64,000 nucleotides of DNA from Sphingobacterium sp. xlx-96. GTDB lineage: Bacteria > Bacteroidota > Bacteroidia > Sphingobacteriales > Sphingobacteriaceae. A model generated the notes under the pieces. That model saw only the letters and a list, made by a program, of their open reading frames with translations, had not been told where the DNA came from and made no database searches. The position numbers and the translations under genes were made by a program. The DNA is taken from the NCBI RefSeq assembly GCF_011007365.1, contig NZ_WFKM01000008.1, positions 62,001 through 126,000 of the forward strand. The letters run 5' to 3'. Positions 42,733 through 53,035 of this stretch are shown here, piece after piece (positions within the stretch are counted from its first letter, which is position 1; every line of letters starts with the position of its first letter).

Positions 42733-45700
42733 TTAAAAGGCGTATCGTAATCCCAGTTGTATTTGATAAGGGCTACCTGAATAACCTTTTGCACCTACGG
42801 AGTTAACGTTGTATACAAACTCCTGCTTGGCCGCGTCAAAGGAATTGACCTTGTATAAGGTCTGGTTGCCCAATGAGTGGTTGATTCCCCATTCTTTATT
42901 CAACAAGTTGCCTAGGTTGAATATTTCGGCAGAAACTTCTATTCCATGAGATTTGTAAAATTTGAAGTTGCGCGCGACACGGAGATCTACCGTGCCGTAG
43001 AAGCTGTTCTCGCCGGCATTGCGTTCTGCGATGCGACCTTTATATTTTGTCAATACATCTTTAAGGCTTTGGCTGGCTTCTGGATTATCCAGGATACCGT
43101 TGAAGCCCTTAGTGATGTTTTCAGGAATAGTAGCATCTGTCCAGTCAAAGATATAAGCCAGATCATTATTAGGTGTCACAAAATCACCATTTGTGTTGGC
43201 CCCGGACCGTAAGGTATAGCGTGTGCCTCCCAGCCCTGTGTAGCGTACGCCTACCTGTACGCCATAAAATGTCGGTAATGTACCGTATGTAACCACCTTA
43301 TGGCGGAACTGGTTGTCCGAATAGGTGATCATACTAAGATTTCTAGGGTCATCCACTACCGGTTGGACGAGTGTTGCGGTATTAGCTACATTTCCATTAA
43401 AAGAAGTATTGTCTTTGGTGTCATTCCACGTGTAACTAGCGGTGATGGTACCATCTTTAAAATAGTTGTATGTTGCGTCCAATACCACGGCATATTGGTT
43501 AATTTTGCCGATACTTGTCAGCTCCAGCACACGTCCCAATTTAGTGGATTTGCGTGCATCTTTCCAGTCAGGTTGCCCTGTCTTATTATCAATACGGTCT
43601 GCGGGTACGAATACACCACGATTGGCTTCGTTTGCCAGACGGAAGTAGGGCTGGTCCACCATGTTCCGCTCTATGTATGTATAGTTGTTGCGTCCTAAAG
43701 TCATAAATCCGGTGATACCGACTTTTAACCGATCGGTTACGAATTTGCTGTAATTGATATTTGCTTTGTAAACCGTAGGCACCTTCACGTCATCGCCCGT
43801 ATAGTTTATTGTCGGCAGTTGATACTGGGCCAATGAAGGGATCGCATTTTGATCCTGTCTGTATGCATAAAAATCCGGCGTAGGCACATCGGCTCCGCGT
43901 ACATCTACCGTCGCTAGGTTAGACCCATCGAATGTTAGGTTGTTGATCACCATGTAGTTATTCAGATCCGAGGCAAAGATACCTGCACCTAGACGTAGAA
44001 AATCTGTCTGATTTTCGTTAATATCCCAGGAGAACTGAAGTCTTGGCTGCACGATGAATGAACTTATTTTATTATCGGTACGTATACCTAGTTCGTCAAA
44101 AACCAGTTGATTGAAGGTCGCTTTTGGATACGATGCATAGTCCAAACGTACACCTGCCGTCATTTCCAGTCCGGCCATTAGGTTCTTTTTCATTTGCCCG
44201 TATAGACCAATATTTGCAATAGTTCCTTTAACCGAAATATCATCTTTCAAAGGTACCTCGCGGTAGTAGCGGTAAGGTTTTAGGTTTTCAAAGTTATCCA
44301 GCGAACCTATAGCTGGTGTTGTCGCTGTTTTGGCGGTGGTGGTGAAGTGAAACCGTCCATTAACTTCCGAGCCATAGATCGAGTTAGAGTAGGTCGTCAT
44401 CAGGTCGGCACCAAATGTATACTTTGCAAAGTCTGTATCGTAGTAGAGGTTGTTCGATACTTGAAATACATGATTGCGGAAACTTTCCTGTGCAAAACGA
44501 TGCCCTCCCAGCTGTATATTGGTAGCCAGCGATTTGCCGTTGATATCCGAAGCTACGTTTTCGACTATAGCTCTTGGGATATAGTTTTTACCGATCAAGT
44601 CACTTTGGGTACTATTCTGATAGACATAGAGATACTGCGCCTTTAGCTCGTTGGTGACGCGAGGAGATATTGATGTCCGTAATGTCGTTAATAAGCTGTT
44701 GTCAAAATTTTTGTCATTTCCATAAGACTCTAGGATATTGATACTGGTATTATCGCCCAGCCCCATTGGGTTGTAGTCATAGGTGAGGTTGTTGCGTAGT
44801 GTCAATAAGTTCTTTTCGTTGAGTTGGTAGTCCAGTCGTAAGAATACCGCGTCAGACGTTCTCTTTTTCCCGATAGCCCCTGTCTGCGGTTGCTCAGAAA
44901 CACCATATTTATTGCGCGCTATACCCAGATAGCGATCGAGCGTAGTCGCACTGATTTTATAAAGCTCCTCGTTGGATGTAGAGCGTACATCAGCGATCAA
45001 TAGAGAGCGGTTGTCCTGCTGCCTGTCCCACACCACAAAATAGTGAAGCTTGTCCTTAATAATCGGTCCGCCCAAAGAAAATCCAAATTGGTAGGTTGAA
45101 TAGTCTCCGATACGTTTGTTGCCTCTGATATCATAATTGCTGGTCAACCAATCGGCGCGTCCAAATCCAAATACCGACCCCGTCAGCGTATTGGTACCAG
45201 CCTTAGTTGCAGCCGATATGGTGCCACCGCCGCTACGACCAAAGGTCACATCGTATTGGTTGGTCACGACTTTAAATTCGCGCACTGCTTCCATAGAGAT
45301 GGAGTAAGGAGCGCCGCTTCTGCTGGTGGTTGACCCAGCAGATGTAGGGTTTTTTGCATTCATACCATCGATGGTAAAGTTGGTCGACGATCCCAGTTGC
45401 CCCGATATACTTCCTCCACTTGAAAGAGGAGATAGATCGGTTAGCGATGTAAAGTTACGTCCGTTGACCGGTAGTGAGCGAATGTCTTTGGACGAAAATG
45501 CCGTTGCTGCACCCAGGTAGTCTTTTGTGTTTTGCAAGGCATTGGCCTTAACCTCTACGACGTCCAGCATGCGGGAGCTAGAGATAAGGGCTACATTTAC
45601 CAGTGCCACATCGCCCTGGTTAAGCTGTACGCCAGCTGCCGATCCTTCGCCTTTGTCAAGTGATTTTACAATGACGATGTAAGGCCCGCCGAGGGGTAAT

Positions 45701-45936
45701 TGTTTGATATCGTATACCCCACGTTCGTTGGTAACAGTAGTTGTGGTAAATCCGGTGGCGCTGTGGCGTACACGGACTGTGGCATTGCTTACCGTTTCGC
45801 CATTTTCATCAGTGACGCGTCCGTTGATAGAGGCTTGTGTCCCTTGGGCATTCGCCTGCAAGTGAAAGAGCAACGTAACTGTCGTCAGGAGAAAGTACAG
45901 CGGTTGCTTGTAAAGTTGATGTAGATGTTTTAGCAT
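42733..45936 (-). CDS. Oar-like TonB-dependent outer-membrane receptor
   Basis: An ATG at 45975 is possible, but I prefer the ATG at 45936: it gives a normal signal peptide (MLKHLHQLYKQPLYFLLTTVTLLFHLQANAQ), and the only good promoter box (TAAGTTTG, 45965-45958) lies between the two. The 1067-residue protein has a CarboxypepD_reg-like domain (about 35-120), a plug (FSSKDIRSLPVNGRNFTSLTDLSP, IDGMNAKNPTSAGST) and a long barrel ending QIQLGLRYAF. The REFKVVTNQYDVTFGRSGGGTISAATKAGTN segment is typical of Oar-type receptors, some of which have been linked to adhesion or protease export. The ligand is unknown. It diverges from the sigma factor gene. Confidence 0.85.
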   Translation of the reverse strand: MLKHLHQLYKQPLYFLLTTVTLLFHLQANAQGTQASINGRVTDENGETVSNATVRVRHSATGFTTTTVTNERGVYDIKQLPLGGPYIVIVKSLDKGEGSAAGVQLNQGDVALVNVALISSSRMLDVVEVKANALQNTKDYLGAATAFSSKDIRSLPVNGRNFTSLTDLSPLSSGGSISGQLGSSTNFTIDGMNAKNPTSAGSTTSRSGAPYSISMEAVREFKVVTNQYDVTFGRSGGGTISAATKAGTNTLTGSVFGFGRADWLTSNYDIRGNKRIGDYSTYQFGFSLGGPIIKDKLHYFVVWDRQQDNRSLLIADVRSTSNEELYKISATTLDRYLGIARNKYGVSEQPQTGAIGKKRTSDAVFLRLDYQLNEKNLLTLRNNLTYDYNPMGLGDNTSINILESYGNDKNFDNSLLTTLRTSISPRVTNELKAQYLYVYQNSTQSDLIGKNYIPRAIVENVASDINGKSLATNIQLGGHRFAQESFRNHVFQVSNNLYYDTDFAKYTFGADLMTTYSNSIYGSEVNGRFHFTTTAKTATTPAIGSLDNFENLKPYRYYREVPLKDDISVKGTIANIGLYGQMKKNLMAGLEMTAGVRLDYASYPKATFNQLVFDELGIRTDNKISSFIVQPRLQFSWDINENQTDFLRLGAGIFASDLNNYMVINNLTFDGSNLATVDVRGADVPTPDFYAYRQDQNAIPSLAQYQLPTINYTGDDVKVPTVYKANINYSKFVTDRLKVGITGFMTLGRNNYTYIERNMVDQPYFRLANEANRGVFVPADRIDNKTGQPDWKDARKSTKLGRVLELTSIGKINQYAVVLDATYNYFKDGTITASYTWNDTKDNTSFNGNVANTATLVQPVVDDPRNLSMITYSDNQFRHKVVTYGTLPTFYGVQVGVRYTGLGGTRYTLRSGANTNGDFVTPNNDLAYIFDWTDATIPENITKGFNGILDNPEASQSLKDVLTKYKGRIAERNAGENSFYGTVDLRVARNFKFYKSHGIEVSAEIFNLGNLLNKEWGINHSLGNQTLYKVNSFDAAKQEFVYNVNSVGAKGYSGSPYQIQLGLRYAF

Positions 45937-46300
45937 ATAATCTAATTTGAGTCGAGACAAACTTAGGAGTCTCATGTTAAGAGAATGCGTGTGGATAGCT
46001 AATAAGTTGTTATGGTTTGGTTAACCCGATATTAAGCATATTCTACCTGCCGGATTTCTTATTGCGTCCGATAATGCTAAAAAAAGATTTCGTTGTTACA
46101 TAGATTTCCAACTTATGCTTTTTTTCAACAGCTACTAGATATGATACTCAAATAATTGGATAAAATAGTTAACTTGCACCTGATTTATAAACCATTCAGC
46201 AAAAAGTAAACCTGAAGATAACTTTGAGGTAACATACAATTAATACAATTTATCAAACTTTGCTAAAGCTTTTTAAGCCATTAAAAAACATAAATTAGCT
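45937..46300. promoter_or_regulatory. Divergent control region between the receptor and the sigma factor
   Basis: No gene is seen in this AT-rich gap. On the minus strand TAAGTTTG (45965-45958) is a good -7 box for the receptor gene, without a clear TTG partner. On the plus side a candidate -7-like stretch is weak. The gap is where the FecR-controlled sigma factor's own promoter and any shared operator should lie. Confidence 0.4.
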
Positions 46301-46858
46301 ATGTCTTGGGTTAAATTTATAGAAGGGGACACCACTGCATTTGAGCAGATTTATAACGAATTCGTTGACGATCTGTATACCTATGGAACCCATTACCACA
46401 CAGACCATGCTACTGTTATCGACTGTATACACGATCTCTTCGGGGATCTGTTTGGTAATCCAAAAATAGCCAAACAGGTCAACGTCAAATACTACCTTTT
46501 TGCATCTTTGCGCCGCCGGCTGCTTCGTAATAAGTCTGCACAGGATAAGTTGAGCCAAGTGCAATTGCAGGAAATCCTCAATTGGGCCGAAGACAGTGAC
46601 CTTGAACAAGAGGAGTTCAAGGAGGCACAGATAAGCCTGTTGCGTGAAAAATTTGAACAACTACCCGGCCGCCAAAAAGAAGTCCTGTTCTTACGGTACT
46701 ATATGGACTTCGGGTACGAAGATATTTCGGATATGATGGGGGTCAATGTCGAGACCTGCAGAACCCTATCGTTTAGAGGATTGAAGCAGCTCCGGCTGGA
46801 ATTAAGCTCGCCCGAGGCACTATCTGTTATTTTTTTTGTTTTTTTTAACAATTCATAG
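46301..46858 (+). CDS. ECF-type RNA polymerase sigma-70 factor
   Basis: The 185-residue product has sigma region 2 (FIEGDTTAFEQIYNEFVDDLYTYGTHYH, DCIHDLFGDLF) and region 4 (LREKFEQLPGRQKEVLFLRYYMDFGYEDISDMMGVNVETCRTLSFRGLKQLR), without region 3. That is the FecI-like group used in Bacteroidetes polysaccharide loci. It directly precedes the FecR-type anti-sigma and SusC genes, so it should transcribe this locus when released. The last eight residues (IFFVFFNNS) come from two T8 runs and may be prone to slippage. Confidence 0.93.
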   Translation: MSWVKFIEGDTTAFEQIYNEFVDDLYTYGTHYHTDHATVIDCIHDLFGDLFGNPKIAKQVNVKYYLFASLRRRLLRNKSAQDKLSQVQLQEILNWAEDSDLEQEEFKEAQISLLREKFEQLPGRQKEVLFLRYYMDFGYEDISDMMGVNVETCRTLSFRGLKQLRLELSSPEALSVIFFVFFNNS

Positions 46859-46903
46859 TCTATAAAACGACAGTTGCTGCTCTATGTAAGTAAAGCACTT
46901 GTT

Positions 46904-47953
46904 GTGGACAGAAAGAAAGAACAATATAAGAAAATATTTAATCTTGGCTCAAATGATTTGTTTGATACCGGGGCCAAGTCTGCACTGTATCAATCGATAC
47001 GAAGACAGCACCGAAAGAGACGCACCAAGCGTATGCTTAGTTACACTGCCGGTATTGCTGCGGCCTTAAGTCTATTCTTTTTATTCTATCTTCAACAGAA
47101 CTCAAAAAAAACAGCCCCAGAGCTGAATATCATGTACATTGCCCGGCAGAATGAAGATGCTATTGGGGCAGCCGATGAGATGTTACTGATTTCTTCGGTC
47201 AATGGCCGGGACAGTAGCATGGTCAATCCGCTCAACACCGACGGAGTGAATACTGCGTTAAGTCTGGAAGGTCACATCATCCCTGATATGGACAAAGTTC
47301 CCGTTTATTCGACCGTGTATGTTCCCTATGGCAAGCGGCAGGCTTTCATCCTCCCGGATAAATCCACGGCTTGGCTTAATGCAGGATCTTACCTTACGTT
47401 TAGAAACGACATGAGTCAGGGGACGCGCGAAGTATACCTCAATGGAGAGGGATACTTTGATATCGCACATAATGGACTTCCCTTTGTCGTGCGTACCGCA
47501 CAGACATCAATAAATGTCTTGGGTACTACCTTTAATGTCAATTCGTACGAAGAGGATAGTCATACTACCATAGAGCTACTTACGGGGTCGATAGCGCTAC
47601 AGAGTACCAAAGGCCTCTTTGGTGAAATAAAGATGAAACCAGGAGAGCGGGTCGATTTCGACAGCAGGCAAAGCAAGATAAGTATTAATCGTAAAGCCAA
47701 CGGGGATGATATACTCTGGACCAAGCGCCAATTAGTTCTGCAGCGATTGAGTATAGATGCGCTCGCGCGCAAGTTGGAGCGTGTATACAATGTAAAGATA
47801 CATTTAGACAGTCAGCTTAGAGCGCTACAGGTAGCATATTCGGGCAGGCTTAATATTGATGTGGATATTGTGAGTTCGCTCAGCAGTCTCTACGAATTGA
47901 AAGATTATGAAATCACACAAATAGAAAAGGAGGTCTGGATCAGAAAGAAGTAA
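46904..47953 (+). CDS. FecR-family anti-sigma factor
   Basis: The frame opens at TTG 46874, but GTG at 46904 (VDRKKEQYKKIF) is the better start. The product of about 349 residues has a short cytoplasmic N-terminus of about 40 residues, one membrane helix (LSYTAGIAAALSLFFLFYL), and a periplasmic FecR domain with VYVPYGKRQAFILPDKSTAWLNAGS, REVYLNGEGYFDI, VLGTTFNVNSYEED and the C-terminal secretin-like region. It would hold the ECF sigma inactive and receive the signal from the STN domain of the SusC receptor that follows. The N-terminal sigma-binding part is shorter than in many homologues. Confidence 0.9.
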   Translation: MDRKKEQYKKIFNLGSNDLFDTGAKSALYQSIRRQHRKRRTKRMLSYTAGIAAALSLFFLFYLQQNSKKTAPELNIMYIARQNEDAIGAADEMLLISSVNGRDSSMVNPLNTDGVNTALSLEGHIIPDMDKVPVYSTVYVPYGKRQAFILPDKSTAWLNAGSYLTFRNDMSQGTREVYLNGEGYFDIAHNGLPFVVRTAQTSINVLGTTFNVNSYEEDSHTTIELLTGSIALQSTKGLFGEIKMKPGERVDFDSRQSKISINRKANGDDILWTKRQLVLQRLSIDALARKLERVYNVKIHLDSQLRALQVAYSGRLNIDVDIVSSLSSLYELKDYEITQIEKEVWIRKK

Positions 47954-48052
47954 GACTAAAAGAGATGAAACAAAGAAGATAAAGAGGAGTTGCACCTCCC
48001 CTTTATCCGTTGATAAATAAATCGTTTTGCACAATTTAATCTATTCAAAATT

Positions 48053-51000
48053 ATGAAAAAAAAACAGGCGGCGCAATATATGCCCGCTCGATGGCGTTTG
48101 CCGTCACAACTGAGCTATAGTATGAAAATCGGAACATTAGCATTGACAGGTATCTTTTTGTCAATCAGTGCACTTGCCTTTCCTCAACGCGTCACGATAA
48201 AAATGGAAAACGCGACATTAAAGCAATTCTTAGAACATGTACAGACACAGGTTGATGTAGCTCTGTTGTACTCCGACCAGTTGATTGCTAACAAGCGGAT
48301 TACCGTCAATACCAAAAACCGGGATTTCAAGGAGGTCTTATCCAAAGAGCTTTCCAAACATCACCTGACATTCAAAGAATCTGACGGTCAGATTACGATT
48401 GTACCGAATTCTTCTTATGCAACAAGTACAGATCTTTTAAGATCACAGGAGGTGCAACAGCATACTGTTACTGGAGTAGTTCGGAATGCAGCGGGAGAGA
48501 TATTAAAGGGGGTCTCAGTGATAGAGAGTGGTGGTCCAGGCAGAGCGATAACGGATGAGAATGGAACATTTTCTTTGAAAGTATCTACTGCAATACCAAT
48601 CTTAATATTTACCTATTTGGGCTTTGAAAGATTAGAGTTAAAAGCAGATCAAGCTAAAATAGAGGTTTTTATGAAGGAAGTGTCAGCGGCTGTAGACGAG
48701 GTAGTCGTAGTCGGCTATCGTGCGATAAAGCGGGATCTGGTCAATGGTTCGGTGTCTACCGTCAATATGGTGGATAAAGAAAAGCAGACCTTGACGCATG
48801 CTTCACAGGCATTGTATGGGACCTCAGGGCTCTGGATTAATCAAGCTGGGGCCAAGCCAGGTAAAGATGCAACGACCATCCGTATCCGGGGCGTAAATAC
48901 TTTGAACAATGCTAATCCACTCGTCTTGTTGGATGGTATCGAGTACAACTTTGATGAGATCGATCCAGCGGACATAGAGACAATCACAGTTCTAAAAGAT
49001 GCATCGGCCGCTATTTACGGTTCTAAGTCATCCAATGGCGTGATTCTTATCACCTCCAAAAAAGGACATGCAGGAAAAACCAAGATCGAATTGCGGAGTC
49101 ATACCGGTATTCAGCAAGCTAGTTTTTTACCAAAGGTCGTTAACGATCCAATCCTTTATATGCAGATGCGAAATAGGGCAGAGGCTAACTCTGGTAAGGC
49201 AGCATTGAGCTACACCCAAGAACAGATTGATGAGTATAGATCGGGAATGGGAACCGACCCATCGGTATATCCAGCCTCCAATTGGTTTGATATCGCCTTG
49301 GATAATGGTTTCTTACAGCAGTACAATGCCCGGGTTTCGGGAGGTGGAGACAAGTATACATTCACAGTTGGCGGTGGTTATATGAATCAACAGGGGATAT
49401 TCATCGCTAATGATGATGCCAAGCGTTACTCATTTGATGTCAAAGTATCTGCGCAGGCTACGCCTAGATTGAAGATTAATGCAGGTATCATAGGTAATTT
49501 GAGAGAGTTCAATGAAGTGGGCTACGGTACGGGTACGGTGTTTGGTGTGATTATGCGTGGATTACCAATTATATCCGACTATCACAAAAATAACCTTTAT
49601 GGTGCCAGTTGGCTTTACACACCAGGGCGTAACAATGTTGAGAATCCACGGATGGAGGTCGAGCAAGGATTTACCTATCGCGACTATCAAGAGACGCTGA
49701 CCAATTTCAACATAGCGTACAAGCTCCCGTTAAATCTGACCTATCATAGTACCTTGGGCTATCGTCGTGTAGATCATTTCAGCAAAGACTTTATACCGCA
49801 GATGTATACCGTAGATCCTAAAACCGGAGATATTAAAAATTTCAATAGTACGGCTCCGCGTATCAAAGACTGGGACTCATTAGAGAAGCAATTTACACTA
49901 TCACACAGGTTGGTCTTTGAGAAGGAATTGGGGCAGCATAATATACATGCCATGTTTGGACAGGATTATCAGATCAATGACGGCAGAGGATTTCAGGCCT
50001 ACAATTGGGGCTTTTATGATAATAGTCTGTACGAACTGAATGCCCTTTCTGACCAAACAAATGCGCAAGCTACTGGAGGTTCATCCAAAGATATCTTAGC
50101 TTCTCTTTATTCTCGTGTTGCTTATGATTACCAACAAAAATATATGGTAGAGGGCAGTCTTCGGTATGATGGATCCTCTAGATTTGCCCCAGGCAATCAA
50201 TGGGCTCTATTCCCGTCCATGTCTTTAGGTTGGATGCTCAGCAAGGAAGATTTTTTCAATAGCAAAGCCATCGAACGCCTAAAGATACGTGGGTCGCTCG
50301 GCAAGTTGGGAAATCAAGCCGTGACTAATGGAGCATATAACAGTACCGTCAATATCAATAATAGCTACAACTATAGCTTTGGTGGGGTGACTGCCGGCGG
50401 TGCGGCGACTTCCGCATTGGCAGATAGAAATATCCGTTGGGAGTCGACTACAGCCTATAATATTGGTCTTGACATAAACCTTTGGAACAAACTGAATATT
50501 ACGGGGGATTATTTTTACAAACGTACTTACGACATTCTACGTGCCATAGCAATTCCGAGTCAGGTTGGTGGACTATCCGGGCCAACGGTCAACTTAGGCA
50601 AGGTGGATAATGAGGGCTGGGAGCTAGCTGTCGATTATGCAGATCAGGTGGGACTATTTAATTATGGCATACAGGGTTCAGTATCTTATGTCAAGAATAA
50701 AGTGATAGATATTGCCGATCAGCAGATTATCTCTGGACGTTATATCATTAAAGAAGGACATTCTATCAATTCGTATTACCTTTATCAGGCAGATGGTTAT
50801 TATCAGAACCAAGCGGAAATTGATAATGCGCAGGCCGTTTATGGTACGCGGTCCAAGTTGCGGCCAGGCTACATACGATACAACAACAACAATGGAGACA
50901 ATTATATAGACGATGCGGATAAGATAGTTACTGGCAGTACCATACCGGATTATAACTATGGATTCTCGGCTAGTCTGGGCTACGGGCAGGTCATGCTGGA

Positions 51001-51427
51001 TGCACAGTTTCAGGGCGTTGCCAATGTTGATGTTTATCCTACTGGTAATGTCGCTTTTCCGTTCAATAATGGAGCTGGTGTTACAGAAGATTGGGCTCGG
51101 GACTCGTGGACACCTTCCAACCCACAGGCCGAGTTACCGTTGCTCACTACCTATACCGATGCCAGTGAAAACTTTATTAACTCCACCTTTTGGTTGCGAG
51201 ATGCCTCCTATTTGAGGATGAAGAATATCTCACTGACTTATAACCTGCCATTAAGATGGTTGGAACGGGTGCACATAGCCAAGGCTGCGCTGTATATCAG
51301 TGGTCAGAATCTCTTGACTTGGAGCAAATTTAAGATGTGGGATCCTGAATTGACCACCACCAAAGGAGATTTGTATGAATATCCGAATCTGAAAAGTTAT
51401 AGTATAGGATTGAATTTGAATTTTTAA
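48053..51427 (+). CDS. SusC/RagA family TonB-linked outer-membrane transporter with STN domain
   Basis: The 1124-residue protein has a signal region, then an STN domain (about 40-120: TIKMENATLKQFLEHVQTQVDVALLYSDQL). A CarboxypepD_reg domain follows (about 135-210: VTGVVRNAAGEILKGVSVIE), then the linker DEVVVVGYRAIKRDLV, a plug (IRIRGVNTLNNANPLVLLDGI) and a barrel ending YSIGLNLNF. SusC forms the transport channel of a glycan uptake complex. The STN domain transmits ligand binding to the FecR protein upstream. It is 11 bases before the SusD gene. Confidence 0.95.
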   Translation: MKKKQAAQYMPARWRLPSQLSYSMKIGTLALTGIFLSISALAFPQRVTIKMENATLKQFLEHVQTQVDVALLYSDQLIANKRITVNTKNRDFKEVLSKELSKHHLTFKESDGQITIVPNSSYATSTDLLRSQEVQQHTVTGVVRNAAGEILKGVSVIESGGPGRAITDENGTFSLKVSTAIPILIFTYLGFERLELKADQAKIEVFMKEVSAAVDEVVVVGYRAIKRDLVNGSVSTVNMVDKEKQTLTHASQALYGTSGLWINQAGAKPGKDATTIRIRGVNTLNNANPLVLLDGIEYNFDEIDPADIETITVLKDASAAIYGSKSSNGVILITSKKGHAGKTKIELRSHTGIQQASFLPKVVNDPILYMQMRNRAEANSGKAALSYTQEQIDEYRSGMGTDPSVYPASNWFDIALDNGFLQQYNARVSGGGDKYTFTVGGGYMNQQGIFIANDDAKRYSFDVKVSAQATPRLKINAGIIGNLREFNEVGYGTGTVFGVIMRGLPIISDYHKNNLYGASWLYTPGRNNVENPRMEVEQGFTYRDYQETLTNFNIAYKLPLNLTYHSTLGYRRVDHFSKDFIPQMYTVDPKTGDIKNFNSTAPRIKDWDSLEKQFTLSHRLVFEKELGQHNIHAMFGQDYQINDGRGFQAYNWGFYDNSLYELNALSDQTNAQATGGSSKDILASLYSRVAYDYQQKYMVEGSLRYDGSSRFAPGNQWALFPSMSLGWMLSKEDFFNSKAIERLKIRGSLGKLGNQAVTNGAYNSTVNINNSYNYSFGGVTAGGAATSALADRNIRWESTTAYNIGLDINLWNKLNITGDYFYKRTYDILRAIAIPSQVGGLSGPTVNLGKVDNEGWELAVDYADQVGLFNYGIQGSVSYVKNKVIDIADQQIISGRYIIKEGHSINSYYLYQADGYYQNQAEIDNAQAVYGTRSKLRPGYIRYNNNNGDNYIDDADKIVTGSTIPDYNYGFSASLGYGQVMLDAQFQGVANVDVYPTGNVAFPFNNGAGVTEDWARDSWTPSNPQAELPLLTTYTDASENFINSTFWLRDASYLRMKNISLTYNLPLRWLERVHIAKAALYISGQNLLTWSKFKMWDPELTTTKGDLYEYPNLKSYSIGLNLNF

Positions 51428-51438
51428 GAAGATATCCC

Positions 51439-53022
51439 ATGATTAAGAATATATTTTTATGTGTTGTTGTAGCGATCAGTCTTTCATCCTGCGAACTGAC
51501 AGTATCGCCGACGGACAAGTATGACCAAGAGACTTTTTGGTTAGGCGCCAAGACGGCTAAGGCAGGGCTCACGGGGTGCTATGCCGCTTTAAAAGATCAG
51601 TATTTATTTGGTAATGGATCCCCTCTTTGGGAAGAATCGGCCAGTTCCAACGCTTATAATTACGATAATAGACTGGGTTGGAATAGTGTGGCCTTAGGCA
51701 CACAGACGCCAGATCTGGCATTGTTCAATGGACGATGGACAGCAGCCTACCGCGGTATCGGTCGGTGTAATGCTTTGTTAGACAATATCGACAAGAATCA
51801 GGAGCTTTCGAAACCTGAGATTATGCAGATGAAGGCTGAAGCACGCTTTCTGAGGGCACTCTTGTATCAGATATTGATCACTTATTACAAGGATGTACCA
51901 CTGATTCTGAAAGAAGCAGAGTTAGAACAGAAAGACTACCCACGCACGGCTCATGCAGAGGTTGCTGATTTCATCCTGAAAGAATTGGATGAGGTTGCCA
52001 CATTGCTTCCTGTGCGTTACAGCCAGAATGGCGATATCGGTAGGCCCACACGGGGTGCAAGCTTGGCATTAAAGGCTCGTCTTTTGCTTTTTGAAGCATC
52101 TCCTTTGTTGAATCCTGATCATGCTACTGACCGTTGGGAAGCGGCCGCTGCCGCCGCTAAACAGGTGATGGACCTAAATACGTATAGTCTTAATCCCAAT
52201 TATAGACAACTGTTCTTATTGAGTGGTGAAAATGGAAGAGAAAGTATATTTGATATACAAAATGTCAACGAACCAAACTTAGGAAGTAGCTTCGATATTA
52301 CCTTGCGGCAATATAATAATGCTGCTCCACTTAAGGACCTTGAGGATGCCTATTGGATGATCGATGGCAAACCGAGGGCTAGTTCAAGCTTTGCCAATTC
52401 GGCGGCATACGAAAATTTAGATCCTAGGTTTAAGATGACTATCGTGTACCCTGGTTCTACATTTATGGGCGAGACCGTAAAAACCAATGGTAGCAACATT
52501 GTATTCAAGGTGATACAGACCGGTTATACCTTTAAGAAATACAGCATTTATGATGCTGCTGCAGTGACTACCGAACAGGCTCAAATTGGAGAGAATATGT
52601 CCGAGATCAACTATATGGTGCTACGCTATGCCGATATATTATTGATGTATGCTGAGGCGATGAATGAGCTTGGACGCTTGGACGCTACGACTTGGGCAAA
52701 TACTATTGGGGAAATCAGGAAGCGGGTTGGATTTACAGCGCCAACAGCTCTTTCTTTTCCGGGAGCTGACCAGAATTTGTTGCGAACACATATACGGTAC
52801 GAGCGTCGGGTAGAGTTTGCCGGTGAGGGTCTTTATTACAACGATCTTAGACGTTGGAAACTAGCCGAAAAGGAGATGAACCAAAGTATTAAGAAATTTG
52901 ATGGCGCTATCATTATTTCCCGCTCGTTTAATCCGGCTAGGGATTATTGGTGGCCTGTTTCCAGCTCTCAAATAGAATTGAATCCGAATCTTAAACCAAA
53001 TAACCCAGGTTGGGGTGAATAA
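51439..53022 (+). CDS. SusD/RagB family glycan-binding lipoprotein
   Basis: The 527-residue protein has a lipoprotein signal (FLCVVVAISLSSCELT, cysteine 18) and SusD hallmarks: RWTAAYRGIGRCNALLDNI, MKAEARFLRALLYQILITYYKDVPLI, GRPTRGASLALKARLLLFEASPLLN, NYMVLRYADILLMYAEAMNELG and the C-terminal YERRVEFAGEGLYYNDLRRWKLAEKE. SusD caps the SusC channel at the cell surface and delivers oligosaccharides. It forms a stable pair with the preceding transporter. Confidence 0.95.
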   Translation: MIKNIFLCVVVAISLSSCELTVSPTDKYDQETFWLGAKTAKAGLTGCYAALKDQYLFGNGSPLWEESASSNAYNYDNRLGWNSVALGTQTPDLALFNGRWTAAYRGIGRCNALLDNIDKNQELSKPEIMQMKAEARFLRALLYQILITYYKDVPLILKEAELEQKDYPRTAHAEVADFILKELDEVATLLPVRYSQNGDIGRPTRGASLALKARLLLFEASPLLNPDHATDRWEAAAAAAKQVMDLNTYSLNPNYRQLFLLSGENGRESIFDIQNVNEPNLGSSFDITLRQYNNAAPLKDLEDAYWMIDGKPRASSSFANSAAYENLDPRFKMTIVYPGSTFMGETVKTNGSNIVFKVIQTGYTFKKYSIYDAAAVTTEQAQIGENMSEINYMVLRYADILLMYAEAMNELGRLDATTWANTIGEIRKRVGFTAPTALSFPGADQNLLRTHIRYERRVEFAGEGLYYNDLRRWKLAEKEMNQSIKKFDGAIIISRSFNPARDYWWPVSSSQIELNPNLKPNNPGWGE

Positions 53023-53035
53023 ATAAGACATACAC

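Noticed and set aside
47981..48000. A short GAGG/CCTC hairpin before susC as a terminator or riboswitch.
   Set aside because: Only four to five base pairs without a T run; no riboswitch signature.
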